55,102 nt of DNA from Thermoplasmata archaeon (lineage in GTDB: Archaea > Thermoplasmatota > Thermoplasmata > UBA184). Position numbers and translations under genes: made by a program. Below the pieces are notes generated by a model that saw only the letters and a list, made by a program, of their open reading frames with translations, was not told the origin of the DNA and ran no database searches. Shown piece after piece: positions 1 through 7,431 of this stretch; within the stretch, counting starts at the first letter, position 1; the number at the start of each line of letters is the position of its first letter. The stretch is from contig JAKAZU010000004.1 of the NCBI GenBank assembly GCA_021826525.1, positions 1 to 55,102 of the forward strand. Reading direction: 5' to 3'.

Positions 1-462
1 ACCGGGACGTCGCCGGTGCTCGTGCAATCGGCTACGATGTCCTTCGCGACGGGGGTCCGCGACCCTTACAATGACAATGCGAACGACTCGCTCTCCAACC
101 AGACGGTCACGGGCCGCTCGATGTCGCCGCCGACCTACAACGAATACGCAAGCTGCCTGAGCTCCTCCGCGGCGACCTGCTCCGCGACCAGCCTCGTCGG
201 CCCGGGCCCCCTGGGTCTCCCCGCGTCGGTGGGGACGTACCTCCCCGTCGGAGCGGGGCTCGTGGTCGCCGCGCTGATCGCGGCCGTCCTGGTCGCGCGC
301 CGTCGACAACTCCCTCCTCCTCCGTATCCGAACGCGGCCCTGTATCCGCCCGGATCGACCACGGTTTCCAGTTCGAGGCGGGCTTCCGCTCCCGCCACTC
401 CGAAGAACGGCGGTCCCCCGGAGCCGAGCGCGGAGGACGATCCCCTCAGTCAGCTTTGGTAG
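1..462 (+). CDS. C-terminal part of a membrane-anchored surface protein (5' end outside window)
   Basis: The frame is open from the first base, so only the C-terminal 153 residues are present. The visible part is a Ser/Thr/Asn-rich extracellular-type stretch with NQT and NDS sequons, then one hydrophobic helix (about residues 79-98, VGAGLVVAALIAAVLVA) followed by RRR and a Pro/Ser-rich cytoplasmic tail of about 50 residues. That layout is a C-terminal membrane anchor with the bulk of the protein outside the cell. The family cannot be named. Two other proteins of this window (25309 and 39132) share the plan of exterior domain, anchor helix and cytoplasmic tail. Its 3' end overlaps the 3' end of the convergent release-factor gene by 17 bp. 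Confidence 0.7.
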   Translation, partial: TGTSPVLVQSATMSFATGVRDPYNDNANDSLSNQTVTGRSMSPPTYNEYASCLSSSAATCSATSLVGPGPLGLPASVGTYLPVGAGLVVAALIAAVLVARRRQLPPPPYPNAALYPPGSTTVSSSRRASAPATPKNGGPPEPSAEDDPLSQLW

Positions 463-1768
463 CCGCCGGGGTTCCGGCCGGGCTTCGGCGCGCGAGGAGG
501 GGCTCGCTCGTGCGGCCGAGAGGGTAGCGTAACAGCGCGGCGATCCCACCGAATGCCTTGCTCAGCATCTCCCCCTCCTCGCTCTCGGTCGAGATCAGAC
601 GCACGGACCCCCCGGCGGCGGCCACGCGCGAGAACAGCCCTTCCACGTAGTCCTCGCTCGCGGCTTCGTGGACCTGCCGTTGGCCGCAGCTCGGGCACGG
701 GGCCTCGAGGACCGCTTCCACTTCGGAGTCGTTCAGCACGCGTTCGAACGACGCGGAACAGGCCGAGCAGGTGAACGTCACGCGTCGGCGACGAATTCCC
801 TCGCTCACCAGGAGCAGGTCGATCGCGCGCGCCTCGAGCGCGCGCTCCACGTTGGCCGGACCGTAGGCGGCGAGGCCGGTATCGCCCTTGCGGATCTCGG
901 AGAGCAGGCGCTGGATGATTCGCTTCTCTTCGGTGATTTCGAGGCCATGGAGGACGGAGGATGCCTTCTCGACGAGCTCGCGGAGGCCGTAATCGTCCGT
1001 GTAACCGGTGTCGAAGAGCGGCTGAACGACCTTCTGCTGGAGGCGAAAATCGAGGAACCCCTCCTTGTAGAAGTATTCCTTCGTGGCGCCCGGCCCGCCG
1101 AGCAGGATCCCCTTCAGGCTATCGACCTTGGGGAGGAACAGCTCGCCGGCCATCTCGCCGATCTTCACGAAGAACTCGTGGGCGGCGTGCTCGATCATGC
1201 GCTCGAAACGGTGCGCGGACTGACCGCCACGTCCGTGCTTGCTCGGAACAAGGGAGTTGCGGTTCCGCAGCGCCTCCACCCGTTTCCCGCGCAGGAAGCC
1301 GAGGGTCACCTCAGCGCGGTCCATCACGATCAAGCCCCAGAGCTCGGGCTCGTGAGCCATCGAGAGGAGCGGCTCCAGGAAGAACGTGGAATCGCATCGG
1401 TAGAGGTACGTGTTCAGCGGCTCCGGCGGCTCCACGATGAACGTCACCGGCTCCGAACGGTCCGCGCCGACGGCCTTCGAGCCCACGAAGAAGGCCACCC
1501 CGTTCGCCGGCGGCGCCTTGTAGGCCCGCACGCGGCCCATCAGCGATTCGATCGCCCACATCACGTTCTTGCGCGTCGTCCGGCTCTTGATGTTCGAGCT
1601 CTGGGCGTATTCGTTCCGCAGGTATCCGATGACGTCGGCGATCTGCTTACCCGGCGGGACGTAGAGCGAGATCAGCTCCGTCGCGCGGCCCTTGGCCGCG
1701 GAGATCTCATCCAGCTTGCGCTGAAACGAATAGCGCTGGAGTTGCGGGTCGGGGTCGGAAGTGCTCAA
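446..1768 (-). CDS. prf1: Peptide chain release factor aRF1
   Basis: aRF1 recognises all three stop codons in the ribosomal A site and triggers peptidyl-tRNA hydrolysis. All diagnostic motifs are visible: N-I-K-S at residues 59-62 and Y-x-C-x3-F at 123-129 for stop-codon reading, and GGQ at 181-183 in the peptidyl-transferase loop. Near the C terminus two C-x2-C pairs (FTCSAC and CPSC) form the zinc-binding insert of archaeal domain 3. The open frame continues about 108 codons upstream, but that part only mirrors the trxA coding region; a TTG preceded by GGAGGG at 4-nt spacing gives 440 residues, close to the usual archaeal length of about 410-420. It lies 80 nt behind trxA on the same strand and may be co-transcribed. 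Confidence 0.95.
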   Translation of the reverse strand: MSTSDPDPQLQRYSFQRKLDEISAAKGRATELISLYVPPGKQIADVIGYLRNEYAQSSNIKSRTTRKNVMWAIESLMGRVRAYKAPPANGVAFFVGSKAVGADRSEPVTFIVEPPEPLNTYLYRCDSTFFLEPLLSMAHEPELWGLIVMDRAEVTLGFLRGKRVEALRNRNSLVPSKHGRGGQSAHRFERMIEHAAHEFFVKIGEMAGELFLPKVDSLKGILLGGPGATKEYFYKEGFLDFRLQQKVVQPLFDTGYTDDYGLRELVEKASSVLHGLEITEEKRIIQRLLSEIRKGDTGLAAYGPANVERALEARAIDLLLVSEGIRRRRVTFTCSACSASFERVLNDSEVEAVLEAPCPSCGQRQVHEAASEDYVEGLFSRVAAAGGSVRLISTESEEGEMLSKAFGGIAALLRYPLGRTSEPLLARRSPAGTPAATKAD

Positions 1769-1848
1769 TGTCCCTCCGGCGCACGAACCTGGCGAGCGAT
1801 CTCGTTCGGGCCGGGGACGCCCCCGGGTCCGCGCCCTGCGCGGGGGAG

Positions 1849-2166
1849 TCAGAGCAAGCGGCGGATGTGCTCGTCGATGACCTCTTCGGGGTAGGCACCG
1901 ACCATGCGGTCGACGAGCTTTCCTTGCTTGTAGAAGAGGAGCGTCGGGATGCTCATGATGCCGAGCGCGCCCGCCTTGTCTCCGTTGTCGTCGGAGTTCA
2001 TCTTGCCGAACGAAACCTTGCCCTTGTACTTCTCGCTCAATCGGTCGACGACCGGGGAGACCATCCGGCAGGGCCCGCACCACGGGGCCCAAATGTCGAT
2101 TACCGCCGCGCCGTTCCCTTGGGCGAACCCGTCAAAGTGTGCCCCATCGATCTCTTGGACCACCAT
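1849..2166 (-). CDS. trxA: Thioredoxin
   Basis: A small cytosolic dithiol-disulfide oxidoreductase of 105 residues, the usual thioredoxin length. The active site W-C-G-P-C has its cysteines at positions 30 and 33, and the conserved cis-proline is in S-I-P-T (Pro74). The fold is complete, with the final F-Y-K-Q-G-K strand-turn and C-terminal helix. A TATA-like TTTAATAAG sits about 37 nt before the ATG, so the transcript would have a leader of only about ten nucleotides. The release-factor gene follows on the same strand. The partner reductase is not in this window. Confidence 0.95.
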   Translation of the reverse strand: MVVQEIDGAHFDGFAQGNGAAVIDIWAPWCGPCRMVSPVVDRLSEKYKGKVSFGKMNSDDNGDKAGALGIMSIPTLLFYKQGKLVDRMVGAYPEEVIDEHIRRLL

Positions 2167-2198
2167 CGTCGGACTCCGTGGGTAATCGAGAACAGGGG

Positions 2199-2207
2199 CT
2201 TATTAAA
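2199..2207 (-). promoter_or_regulatory. TATA-like element of trxA
   Basis: TTTAATAAG on the minus strand in an otherwise GC-rich intergenic stretch, centred about 37 nt upstream of the trxA ATG, the spacing expected for a near-leaderless archaeal transcript. Confidence 0.5.
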
Positions 2208-2302
2208 CGATTGGCGGAACTCGGCACCACTTCGGAACATGCACCGCCGAGGGTTCGCCCGGGGCATGACAAGCCTTAGTACGGGCAGGCCGTATCCTGG
2301 GC

Positions 2303-3109
2303 ATGGCCGATCCGGCGTCCGCCCGGGTAGACCCGGAGGCCTCGAACCCCCTGACCCGAGGCGCGAACGCGGTCGGACCTCGGAGCAATCGGCTTCCCCC
2401 TGTCCTACGTCCTGCCGCGCTGAAGGCCCTGCGCCAGCGCATGCTCCTCACCCGACAAGCGAGCCTCGATCGCCTGGCCCGTCTAACCGACTGCGACCGG
2501 GATCGGCTGCGGAGCTACCGACGCGAGCTCCAGGCGGACGGGATTGCGGATCAGTTGCTCGCGCGGGGAGCGGGTCTCGCGTTCGTTCGAGAGCTGCCGC
2601 AGGGCCCCCTGTTCTATCTTCTCGTCCGGGCGCTACGACCGGCCCGGGTCGTCGAGACCGGCGTCCGACCGGGGTACTCGACCACCTGGATCCTCGCGGG
2701 AATGGAAGCGAACCACTACGGGGAACTCACTTCCCTCGGCCCCGGCACCCCTGCGGGGAGGGCCGAAGGGGTGGACAACGTCGGGGTCGGCCAGTTCGTA
2801 CCGCCGTCGTTCCGGGGCCGCTGGACCCTGGTGCTCGGGAACACCGAGCAACGCTTCCGGTCGATCCTCGGGAACGCTGCGGGGATCGACCTCTTCTTCT
2901 ACGACAACGGGCCCGACACGACGCGCGCGCGCTTCGAAATCAAGGGCGCGTGGGAGGCGCTGAGCGAGCGGGGAGTGCTCCTCGCCCACCACGTCGATGC
3001 CAATCGCGCGTGGAACGACTTCTGCGCGTTGCAAGGGCTCCCGCCGCAGATTCTCGACCCCGGCCCGCCGGCGCTCGGGGCGCTGTCGATGCGCCGCGAC
3101 TCGGCCTAG
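2303..3109 (+). CDS. Class I SAM-dependent methyltransferase (Methyltransf_24 type)
   Basis: 268 residues. The first ~45 residues are Pro/Arg-rich and probably disordered. From about residue 110 there is a Rossmann SAM-binding core: V-V-E-T-G-V-x-x-G-Y-S-T is motif I, with the acidic GxG-like loop and the S-T-T-W-I helix typical of the Methyltransf_24 group, and D-L-F-F-Y-D-N-G carries the later acidic motif before L-A-H-H-V-D. Enzymes of this family methylate small molecules or sugars; the substrate here cannot be read from the sequence. The ATG used has a weak TATA-like CCTTAGTAC about 28 nt upstream. An internal ATG at 2441 would remove the low-complexity N terminus and is a possible alternative. 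The gene converges on moaB with 9 nt between the stops. Confidence 0.75.
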   Translation: MADPASARVDPEASNPLTRGANAVGPRSNRLPPVLRPAALKALRQRMLLTRQASLDRLARLTDCDRDRLRSYRRELQADGIADQLLARGAGLAFVRELPQGPLFYLLVRALRPARVVETGVRPGYSTTWILAGMEANHYGELTSLGPGTPAGRAEGVDNVGVGQFVPPSFRGRWTLVLGNTEQRFRSILGNAAGIDLFFYDNGPDTTRARFEIKGAWEALSERGVLLAHHVDANRAWNDFCALQGLPPQILDPGPPALGALSMRRDSA

Positions 3110-3118
3110 TGCCTGTCC

Positions 3119-3643
3119 TCAGCGCTCGAGCTCCTCGACGAGGTGTTGGGCCGCCGGAAGGATCAGCCGTTCGGTGGCCGTCCGGACCGCGCGCTCCGAG
3201 CCTGGCAGCGCGAAGACCGGCTTGCCGTGGATGACGTAGAGCGAAGCCCGGCTCATGAGCGCGAGCGCCCCCACCTCCTGGAAGCTCAGATTGCGGTAGA
3301 GCTCGCCGAAGCCTTCGAGCTTCTGGCCGCCCATCGCGTCCAGCGCCGCCACCGTTCGGTCGCGAGAGCTAACCCCGGTTCCACCGATGGTGATCGCCGC
3401 TTCGACCTGAGGGTCGGCGAGCCACGGATCGAGGGCGTCTCGGACATCGGCGACCGAGTTCGCCACGAGCTTGTAGTGGAGAACTTGGTGGCCTCCCCCG
3501 GTGAGGAGGTCGCGCGCGAGATGGCCCGACGGGTCGTCCTCCTCGGTGTGCATGTCGGACACCGACAGGACCCCGAAACGTAGCGATCGGTCTCCGCCAA
3601 GATGGTGCCGCGATCCACCGCTGGGTGCTTCCTGTGGGGTCAT
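3119..3643 (-). CDS. moaB: Molybdenum cofactor biosynthesis protein MoaB (molybdopterin adenylyltransferase family)
   Basis: 174 residues of the MoaB/MogA fold, which binds molybdopterin and adenylylates it before metal insertion. Family motifs are visible in order: F-G-V-L-S-V-S-D near the N terminus, T-I-G-G-T-G-V-S-x-R-D-x-T for the molybdopterin-binding loop, G-F-G-E-L-Y-R-N-L-S-F-Q-E-V-G, and the C-terminal F-A-L-P-G-S loop. The start codon overlaps the moaC stop as ATGA, so the two are translationally coupled and probably transcribed from the rfcS promoter. No MoaA, MoeA or molybdoenzyme is in the window. Confidence 0.93.
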   Translation of the reverse strand: MTPQEAPSGGSRHHLGGDRSLRFGVLSVSDMHTEEDDPSGHLARDLLTGGGHQVLHYKLVANSVADVRDALDPWLADPQVEAAITIGGTGVSSRDRTVAALDAMGGQKLEGFGELYRNLSFQEVGALALMSRASLYVIHGKPVFALPGSERAVRTATERLILPAAQHLVEELER

Positions 3644-4092
3644 GATCCTTCGGACTCTCCTTTCTGCTTCACCGTGACGCGGACCGGCCCGAGAGCCGTC
3701 GCGGGGTAGAGCCCGCGCGCATCCTTCTCCAAGTACTTGACCATGTCCCAGACCGTAAGCAGCGCTACGGTCGCGCCGACGAGGGCCTCCATCTCGACAC
3801 CGGTGGGCCCGACCGACTCTGCCCGAGAGGTCACCTCGACGCCGTCGCGCCGGATCGCGATCGCGATCTCGCTCCCCGTGAGAGGCACGATGTGGGTGTG
3901 AGGGAGGAGTTCGGAGGTGCGCTTCATCGCCAGAAGCCCCGCGACCTCCGCCGTCGGGAGGACCGGGCCCTTCTCGACCCGGCCCGCGCGCAACCTACGC
4001 ACCGTCGAAGGGCGGAGACGGAGGCGGCCCCGCGCGACCGCGCGCCGCAGGACGTGCGGCTTGCCCGAGACTCGACGCTGGCGAGCGACCAT
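3640..4092 (-). CDS. moaC: Cyclic pyranopterin monophosphate synthase MoaC
   Basis: MoaC converts the MoaA product to cyclic pyranopterin monophosphate, the second step of molybdenum cofactor synthesis. Seen: K-G-x-V-L-x-T-A-x-x-A-G, then K-R-T-S-E-L-L-P-H-T-H (the conserved substrate-site histidines), and G-P-T-G-V-E-M-E-A-L-V followed by A-L-L-T-V-W-D-M-V-K, with Asp and Lys of the catalytic helix present. The frame is open further upstream, but that part is a shadow of rfcS. The ATG two bases after the rfcS stop gives 150 residues, the normal size. Some positions, such as P-H-T-H for the bacterial P-L-C-H, follow the archaeal variant. Confidence 0.92.
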   Translation of the reverse strand: MVARQRRVSGKPHVLRRAVARGRLRLRPSTVRRLRAGRVEKGPVLPTAEVAGLLAMKRTSELLPHTHIVPLTGSEIAIAIRRDGVEVTSRAESVGPTGVEMEALVGATVALLTVWDMVKYLEKDARGLYPATALGPVRVTVKQKGESEGS

Positions 4093-4094
4093 GG

Positions 4095-5081
4095 TCAACG
4101 AATCGTCCGCGAGCCCCGGGAGAGATGGGCGAGCACGGCTTCGAGCTGGATCCGGTCGTTCGCGCCCTGCGCGATGCGGAACTCGGCCTCCGCGAGGTGC
4201 TCGACCAGGTCGATCTTTCCCGCGGGAGGGACGAGGGAATCCGGAATGTCCGCGATGTAGCTGTGGATCGCCCGAACGATATCCTCCCCGCTCACCCCCC
4301 GGTCGGCGAAGAGGCGGATGAGGAGCGTGCGGGCGCCGAAGAAGTCCCCTCGGGCGGCCGTCGCGACTAATGCTTGGACCTCGCTCTTCAACGGAACGGC
4401 GGCATGGGACTCGACCGCCGCCTCGGTGACGTGATCGGTGTCGGTGGCGGAAAGCTGGAGGAGGTTCACGGCGCGGCGCATGTCGCCGGCGGCGGCTGCG
4501 ACGAGGGCGTCGCGCGCCGCCGGGTCGAGGGTCTTCTTCTCCAACTTCGCGATCCGATCGAGGAGCTCCGCGACCGCCTCGGGCGCGTAGGACCGGAAGC
4601 GGAACACCGCACATCGAGACTGGATCGGATCGATGATCCGGGAGGAGTAATTGCAGGACAGTATGAACCGACAGCTCGACGAATAGCGCTCCATGAGGCG
4701 CCGCAACGAAGCCTGGGCTTCGGCGGTCAGGTTATCGGCCTCGTCCAGAAAGAGGAGCTTGAACCCCACATCGCCGAGCGAGGCCGTGCGGGCGTACTCC
4801 TTGACCTTCGTGCGGACCGTATCGATCCCGCGCTCGTCGGACGCGTTGAGCTCAAGGAAGTTGTCGCGCCACCCTTCGTGATAGAGGTCCCTGGCCAGCG
4901 CGAGCGCGGCGGTTGTCTTGCCGGTCCCGGGGGGTCCGGCGAACAGGAGATGGGGCATGGACCGCACCGCGGCGTAGGCTCGCAGGAGGGGCACGATGCC
5001 CTCCTGCCCGACCATCTCCGCGAGACCGTGGGGCCGGTACTTCTCGACCCAGACAGCCCCGGCTTGACGCGCGTCCATCAT
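4095..5081 (-). CDS. rfcS: Replication factor C small subunit (clamp loader)
   Basis: RFC small subunits form the AAA+ clamp loader that opens PCNA and places it on primed DNA. The protein has 328 residues, the standard length. It shows V-E-K-Y-R-P at the N terminus (RFC box II), Walker A G-P-P-G-T-G-K-T at 49-56, Walker B L-L-F-L-D-E-A-D at 109-116, and the S-R-C motif at 155-157 that supplies the arginine finger. Two consecutive ATG codons lie at the start; the upstream one is used. A TATA-like CCTTAATGG about 28-30 nt upstream contains the stop codon of the preceding gene. It heads an operon with moaC and moaB, a pairing with no obvious functional logic. Confidence 0.96.
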   Translation of the reverse strand: MMDARQAGAVWVEKYRPHGLAEMVGQEGIVPLLRAYAAVRSMPHLLFAGPPGTGKTTAALALARDLYHEGWRDNFLELNASDERGIDTVRTKVKEYARTASLGDVGFKLLFLDEADNLTAEAQASLRRLMERYSSSCRFILSCNYSSRIIDPIQSRCAVFRFRSYAPEAVAELLDRIAKLEKKTLDPAARDALVAAAAGDMRRAVNLLQLSATDTDHVTEAAVESHAAVPLKSEVQALVATAARGDFFGARTLLIRLFADRGVSGEDIVRAIHSYIADIPDSLVPPAGKIDLVEHLAEAEFRIAQGANDRIQLEAVLAHLSRGSRTIR

Positions 5082-5106
5082 CGTGGGCGAGGCGAGGGCG
5101 GGCGCC

Positions 5107-5115
5107 CATTAAGGA
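5107..5115 (-). promoter_or_regulatory. TATA-like element of rfcS-moaC-moaB, overlapping the upstream stop codon
   Basis: CCTTAATGG on the minus strand, about 30 nt before the rfcS ATG. Its TAA is the stop codon of the preceding 151-codon gene, so one short stretch serves both purposes. Confidence 0.45.
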
Positions 5116-5564
5116 TTCTCCGTCGGCGGGCGGACGTACTGTTGCTCGTCCGCGAGGTGCCGGCGAACCGACTCGGTCACGAGGCGACCGAACTGGCCCA
5201 GCGCCTGGCGGTTCCCCCCGTGGTCGTCCTGCTCGACCAGCCCAAGGAACCAGCGCAGCTGATCGAAGGATTGCGAGAACCAGCGGTGGTCGGCCCGGAG
5301 AACGATTCCGAGCCGGTCGGCCGGTCCGCGAACGGGAGGAAGGGTCGTGTGCTCCGTGTGGTGCCGGACCGCGGACTCGAACCGGTCCACGGCCGACCGG
5401 ATCTGGTCGAGAGAGTATGTCTCGAGGATCACGAGCCCGTAGCTGATCCGCTCGAACCAGTCCACGAGATCGGAAAGCTCCGTCGGTGGGCGATCCCAAT
5501 CGATGGTCGGTCGCTCCGGATAGGCCGGCACCGCGCCGTGCGACATCGTCCGGTCCGCGGTCAT
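5109..5564 (-). CDS. Helical His-rich protein, possibly hemerythrin-like
   Basis: 151 residues, no signal peptide, no membrane segment. After a Pro-rich N terminus the rest looks like a four-helix bundle. Histidines and acids fall where a hemerythrin HHE domain places metal ligands: R-H-H-T-E-H-T, then A-D-H-R-W-F near the start of the next helix, and near the C terminus R-R-H-L-A-D-E-Q-Q-Y, which resembles the H-x4-E signature. These are motif resemblances, not a firm family match, and a first-helix ligand is unclear. It could equally be an unrelated conserved helical protein. It is divergently transcribed from the SppA-like gene over 64 bp. Confidence 0.55.
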   Translation of the reverse strand: MTADRTMSHGAVPAYPERPTIDWDRPPTELSDLVDWFERISYGLVILETYSLDQIRSAVDRFESAVRHHTEHTTLPPVRGPADRLGIVLRADHRWFSQSFDQLRWFLGLVEQDDHGGNRQALGQFGRLVTESVRRHLADEQQYVRPPTENP

Positions 5565-5589
5565 CTGCTATCCCCGTGGCCATCGCGTC

Positions 5590-5598
5590 ATTATATCG
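5590..5598. promoter_or_regulatory. Single TATA-like element between two divergent genes
   Basis: ATTATATCG is the only A+T-rich stretch in the 64-bp divergent region. It is about 35 nt before the plus-strand SppA-like ATG and about 30 nt before the minus-strand ATG at 5564. Read from either strand (ATTATAT or GATATAAT) it resembles a TATA box, so it may serve both genes. Confidence 0.45.
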
Positions 5599-5628
5599 GC
5601 TCTCGAGCTCACCGGTCCGCAGAGGACC

Positions 5629-6417
5629 ATGTTCGAGCGACTGGGAGTCATCCAATTCCGCGGCACGATCCGGGAGCGCTCCGTAGAGCCGTACCTACGC
5701 ATCCTGCGCACCCTACGGGACCGGCCCAGCGTGAAGGGACTCCTACTCGACATCGCAAGCGGAGGCGGAGAGTCGATCGCCTCGATGGACTTCTATCTCG
5801 CCGTCAAACGGCTCGACGCCGTCAAGCCGGTGATTGCGAGCATCGGCTCGATGGGCGCGTCCGGAGCCTACATGGCCGCGCTGGGAGCCCGGAAGATCTA
5901 TGCGTACCCCGAGTCCGCTGTCGGATCGATCGGCGTGGTCATGCCGCACCTCGCGGTGCAGGACCTCCTGCGTCGGATCGGGATCTCCGTCGAGCTCCTG
6001 CACGAGGGCCGACACAAAGACGCCTTCCAAGGGCTGCGCCCGCTTCAGGACGAGGAGCGCGCCAAGCTCCAGGCCGTCCTGCATGAGGACTACGAGCTCT
6101 TCGTCAACTTGGTGGCCACCGCGCGAAAGAAGCCCGTGGACGAGATCCGTAACCTCGCGACCGGCGAGTTCTGGACGGGAAAACGCGCCCGCGATCTCGG
6201 GCTCGTCGACGAGCTCGGCGACCGAGAGCTCGCGCTCGAGGCGCTCGCCCAGGCGACCGGAGTCCCGGCGCATCGGGCGGTCCGGTTTTCCCCTCCGCAA
6301 CGGTTCCTGCAGCGCGTGCTATCGGGCAGCATGGACTCGGTCGCTCCGAGCGTCCTCGGTCGGCTGCGGGAGTCGGTCGAGGACTCGGTGCTCGACCCCT
6401 TCGGCTGGTACCGATGA
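5629..6417 (+). CDS. sppA: SppA-like serine protease (peptidase S49)
   Basis: Family S49 proteases use a Ser-Lys dyad to degrade signal peptides and membrane-associated peptides. Seen: the S49 core G-L-L-L-D-I-A-S-G-G-G, the nucleophile in S-M-G-A-S-G-A-Y (Ser78) and the general-base Lys130 in G-R-H-K-D-A-F. The 52-residue gap between them matches the short single-domain SppA of Bacillus. The protein is 262 residues and, unlike most members, starts directly in the catalytic domain with no N-terminal hydrophobic helix, so a cytosolic or peripheral location is inferred. The end (about 215-262) is family-variable. The gene is followed by the Sec61-beta gene, which is consistent with a secretion-linked role but does not prove it. 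Confidence 0.88.
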   Translation: MFERLGVIQFRGTIRERSVEPYLRILRTLRDRPSVKGLLLDIASGGGESIASMDFYLAVKRLDAVKPVIASIGSMGASGAYMAALGARKIYAYPESAVGSIGVVMPHLAVQDLLRRIGISVELLHEGRHKDAFQGLRPLQDEERAKLQAVLHEDYELFVNLVATARKKPVDEIRNLATGEFWTGKRARDLGLVDELGDRELALEALAQATGVPAHRAVRFSPPQRFLQRVLSGSMDSVAPSVLGRLRESVEDSVLDPFGWYR

Positions 6418-6437
6418 ACGCTCGCCTCGGAGCGTTG

Positions 6438-6446
6438 GATATATAC
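6438..6446 (+). promoter_or_regulatory. TATA-like element of the Sec61-beta gene
   Basis: GATATATAC centred about 28 nt before the ATG at 6470, in a GC-rich setting; it predicts a leaderless transcript. Confidence 0.6.
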
Positions 6447-6469
6447 TCCCGTCCGGATAGGGCCGGTTG

Positions 6470-6634
6470 ATGTCGAGCAGCAGCCAGCGCGGCTTCTCCA
6501 GCGCCGCGGGTCTCATCCAATACTACGACATGGAGGAGACCAAGGCGGTCAAAATCCACCCCTACATCATCATCGGGATAGGGTTCGCCGTCGCGGTCCT
6601 GGTCGAAGTTCTCAACTGGCGCCTTCCGTCCTAG
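6470..6634 (+). CDS. Preprotein translocase Sec61-beta (SecG-type) subunit
   Basis: A 54-residue tail-anchored membrane protein. The small subunit of the SecYE-beta channel has a cytosolic N terminus with a conserved S-S-A-G-L-I-x-Y-x-D-x-E segment followed by one transmembrane helix. Here S-S-A-A-G-L-I-Q-Y-Y-D-M-E-E occupies residues 10-23, and the helix runs about 32-49 (Y-I-I-I-G-I-G-F-A-V-A-V-L-V). The exact length and order match archaeal Sec61-beta. A TATA-like element lies 28 nt upstream and a run of seven T follows the stop, so it appears to be a single-gene unit. The partner SecY and SecE genes are elsewhere. Confidence 0.92.
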   Translation: MSSSSQRGFSSAAGLIQYYDMEETKAVKIHPYIIIGIGFAVAVLVEVLNWRLPS

Positions 6635-6640
6635 ACGCGC

Positions 6641-6647
6641 TTTTTTT
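6641..6647 (+). terminator. T-run terminator after the Sec61-beta gene
   Basis: TTTTTTT begins 6 nt after the stop codon. Archaeal RNA polymerase stops at such U-runs without needing a hairpin. Runs like this are rare in this GC-rich window. Confidence 0.5.
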
Positions 6648-6690
6648 CGATCGTCCCGAACGCCGGGCGGAGAGCTTGGCCGCACGCACG

Positions 6691-7431
6691 ATGAATCTGC
6701 CACCCGTGGAGGACGTAACCCCCCCCTCGCTCGTCCTGTTCGATCTGGATGATACGCTCTTCGACGATCGCTACGCCCGCCTCGCGGCGCTCCGCGATCT
6801 CCGAGGCGCCGAACCGGTCCTCGCTCGTCGCCCTCTCTCCGCACTTAGCCGGGAGTACGGGCGGTTGCTCGATGCCGGCTACCCGGCGGTGATGTCGGGG
6901 GACGTCCCCCCCGAGGAGGCGCGAGCGCTGCGCTTCGAGAGGCTCGCGATGTACTGCGGCGAGCGGATCTCCGCCGCGAGAGCGGCCGAATGGGCCGCGC
7001 GCTACCGCATGTCCCACGAAGCGCACCGCCGGGCGGTTCCGGGATCCCGAAGGTTGATCGAACGTTTAGGCGCCTCCGCGCGCATCGGCGTGGTGACGAA
7101 CTGGGTCCACGCGGAGCAGCGAGAGAAGCTCCGCGCGATCGGCCTCGAGGGCGTCGTCGACTTCCTGGTGGCCCCGGACACGGCCCACGCGACCAAACCG
7201 GATCCGCGGATCTTCCGGCACGCGCTCCGGGAGGGTCGAAGCCGCCCCGAGCGAGCGGTGATGGTCGGAGACTCGCTCGTCTACGACGTCCGCGGGGCGC
7301 GGGCGTGCGGCATCCGGCCGATTTGGCTCAACCGGTGGAAGGAACCGGCCCCGCCCGGGGAGAACGTCGACCAGCTCTCCTCGTTCGTCCCCACGTCCCG
7401 CGTGCTCGAGCGGATCGTCGGGCGGCGTTAG
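6691..7431 (+). CDS. HAD-superfamily hydrolase
   Basis: 246 residues of a haloacid dehalogenase-type phosphatase. Motif I is D-L-D-D-T-L-F-D-D (Asp nucleophile plus the +2 Asp acid/base), motif II is V-V-T-N, the motif III lysine is in A-T-K-P-D-P, and motif IV is G-D-S-L-V-Y-D-V. Between motifs I and II there is an all-helical C1 cap, as in pyrophosphatase PpaX and phosphoglycolate phosphatase relatives. The substrate cannot be deduced. The ATG is used; a TTG 15 nt upstream (6676) is in frame and also possible. The 3' end overlaps the convergent taw1 stop by 4 bp. Confidence 0.85.
   Translation: MNLPPVEDVTPPSLVLFDLDDTLFDDRYARLAALRDLRGAEPVLARRPLSALSREYGRLLDAGYPAVMSGDVPPEEARALRFERLAMYCGERISAARAAEWAARYRMSHEAHRRAVPGSRRLIERLGASARIGVVTNWVHAEQREKLRAIGLEGVVDFLVAPDTAHATKPDPRIFRHALREGRSRPERAVMVGDSLVYDVRGARACGIRPIWLNRWKEPAPPGENVDQLSSFVPTSRVLERIVGRR

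Noticed and set aside
1769..2092. N-terminal extension of the release factor
   Set aside because: The extra 108 codons are an out-of-frame reading of trxA; a TTG with a strong GGAGGG gives the normal aRF1 length.
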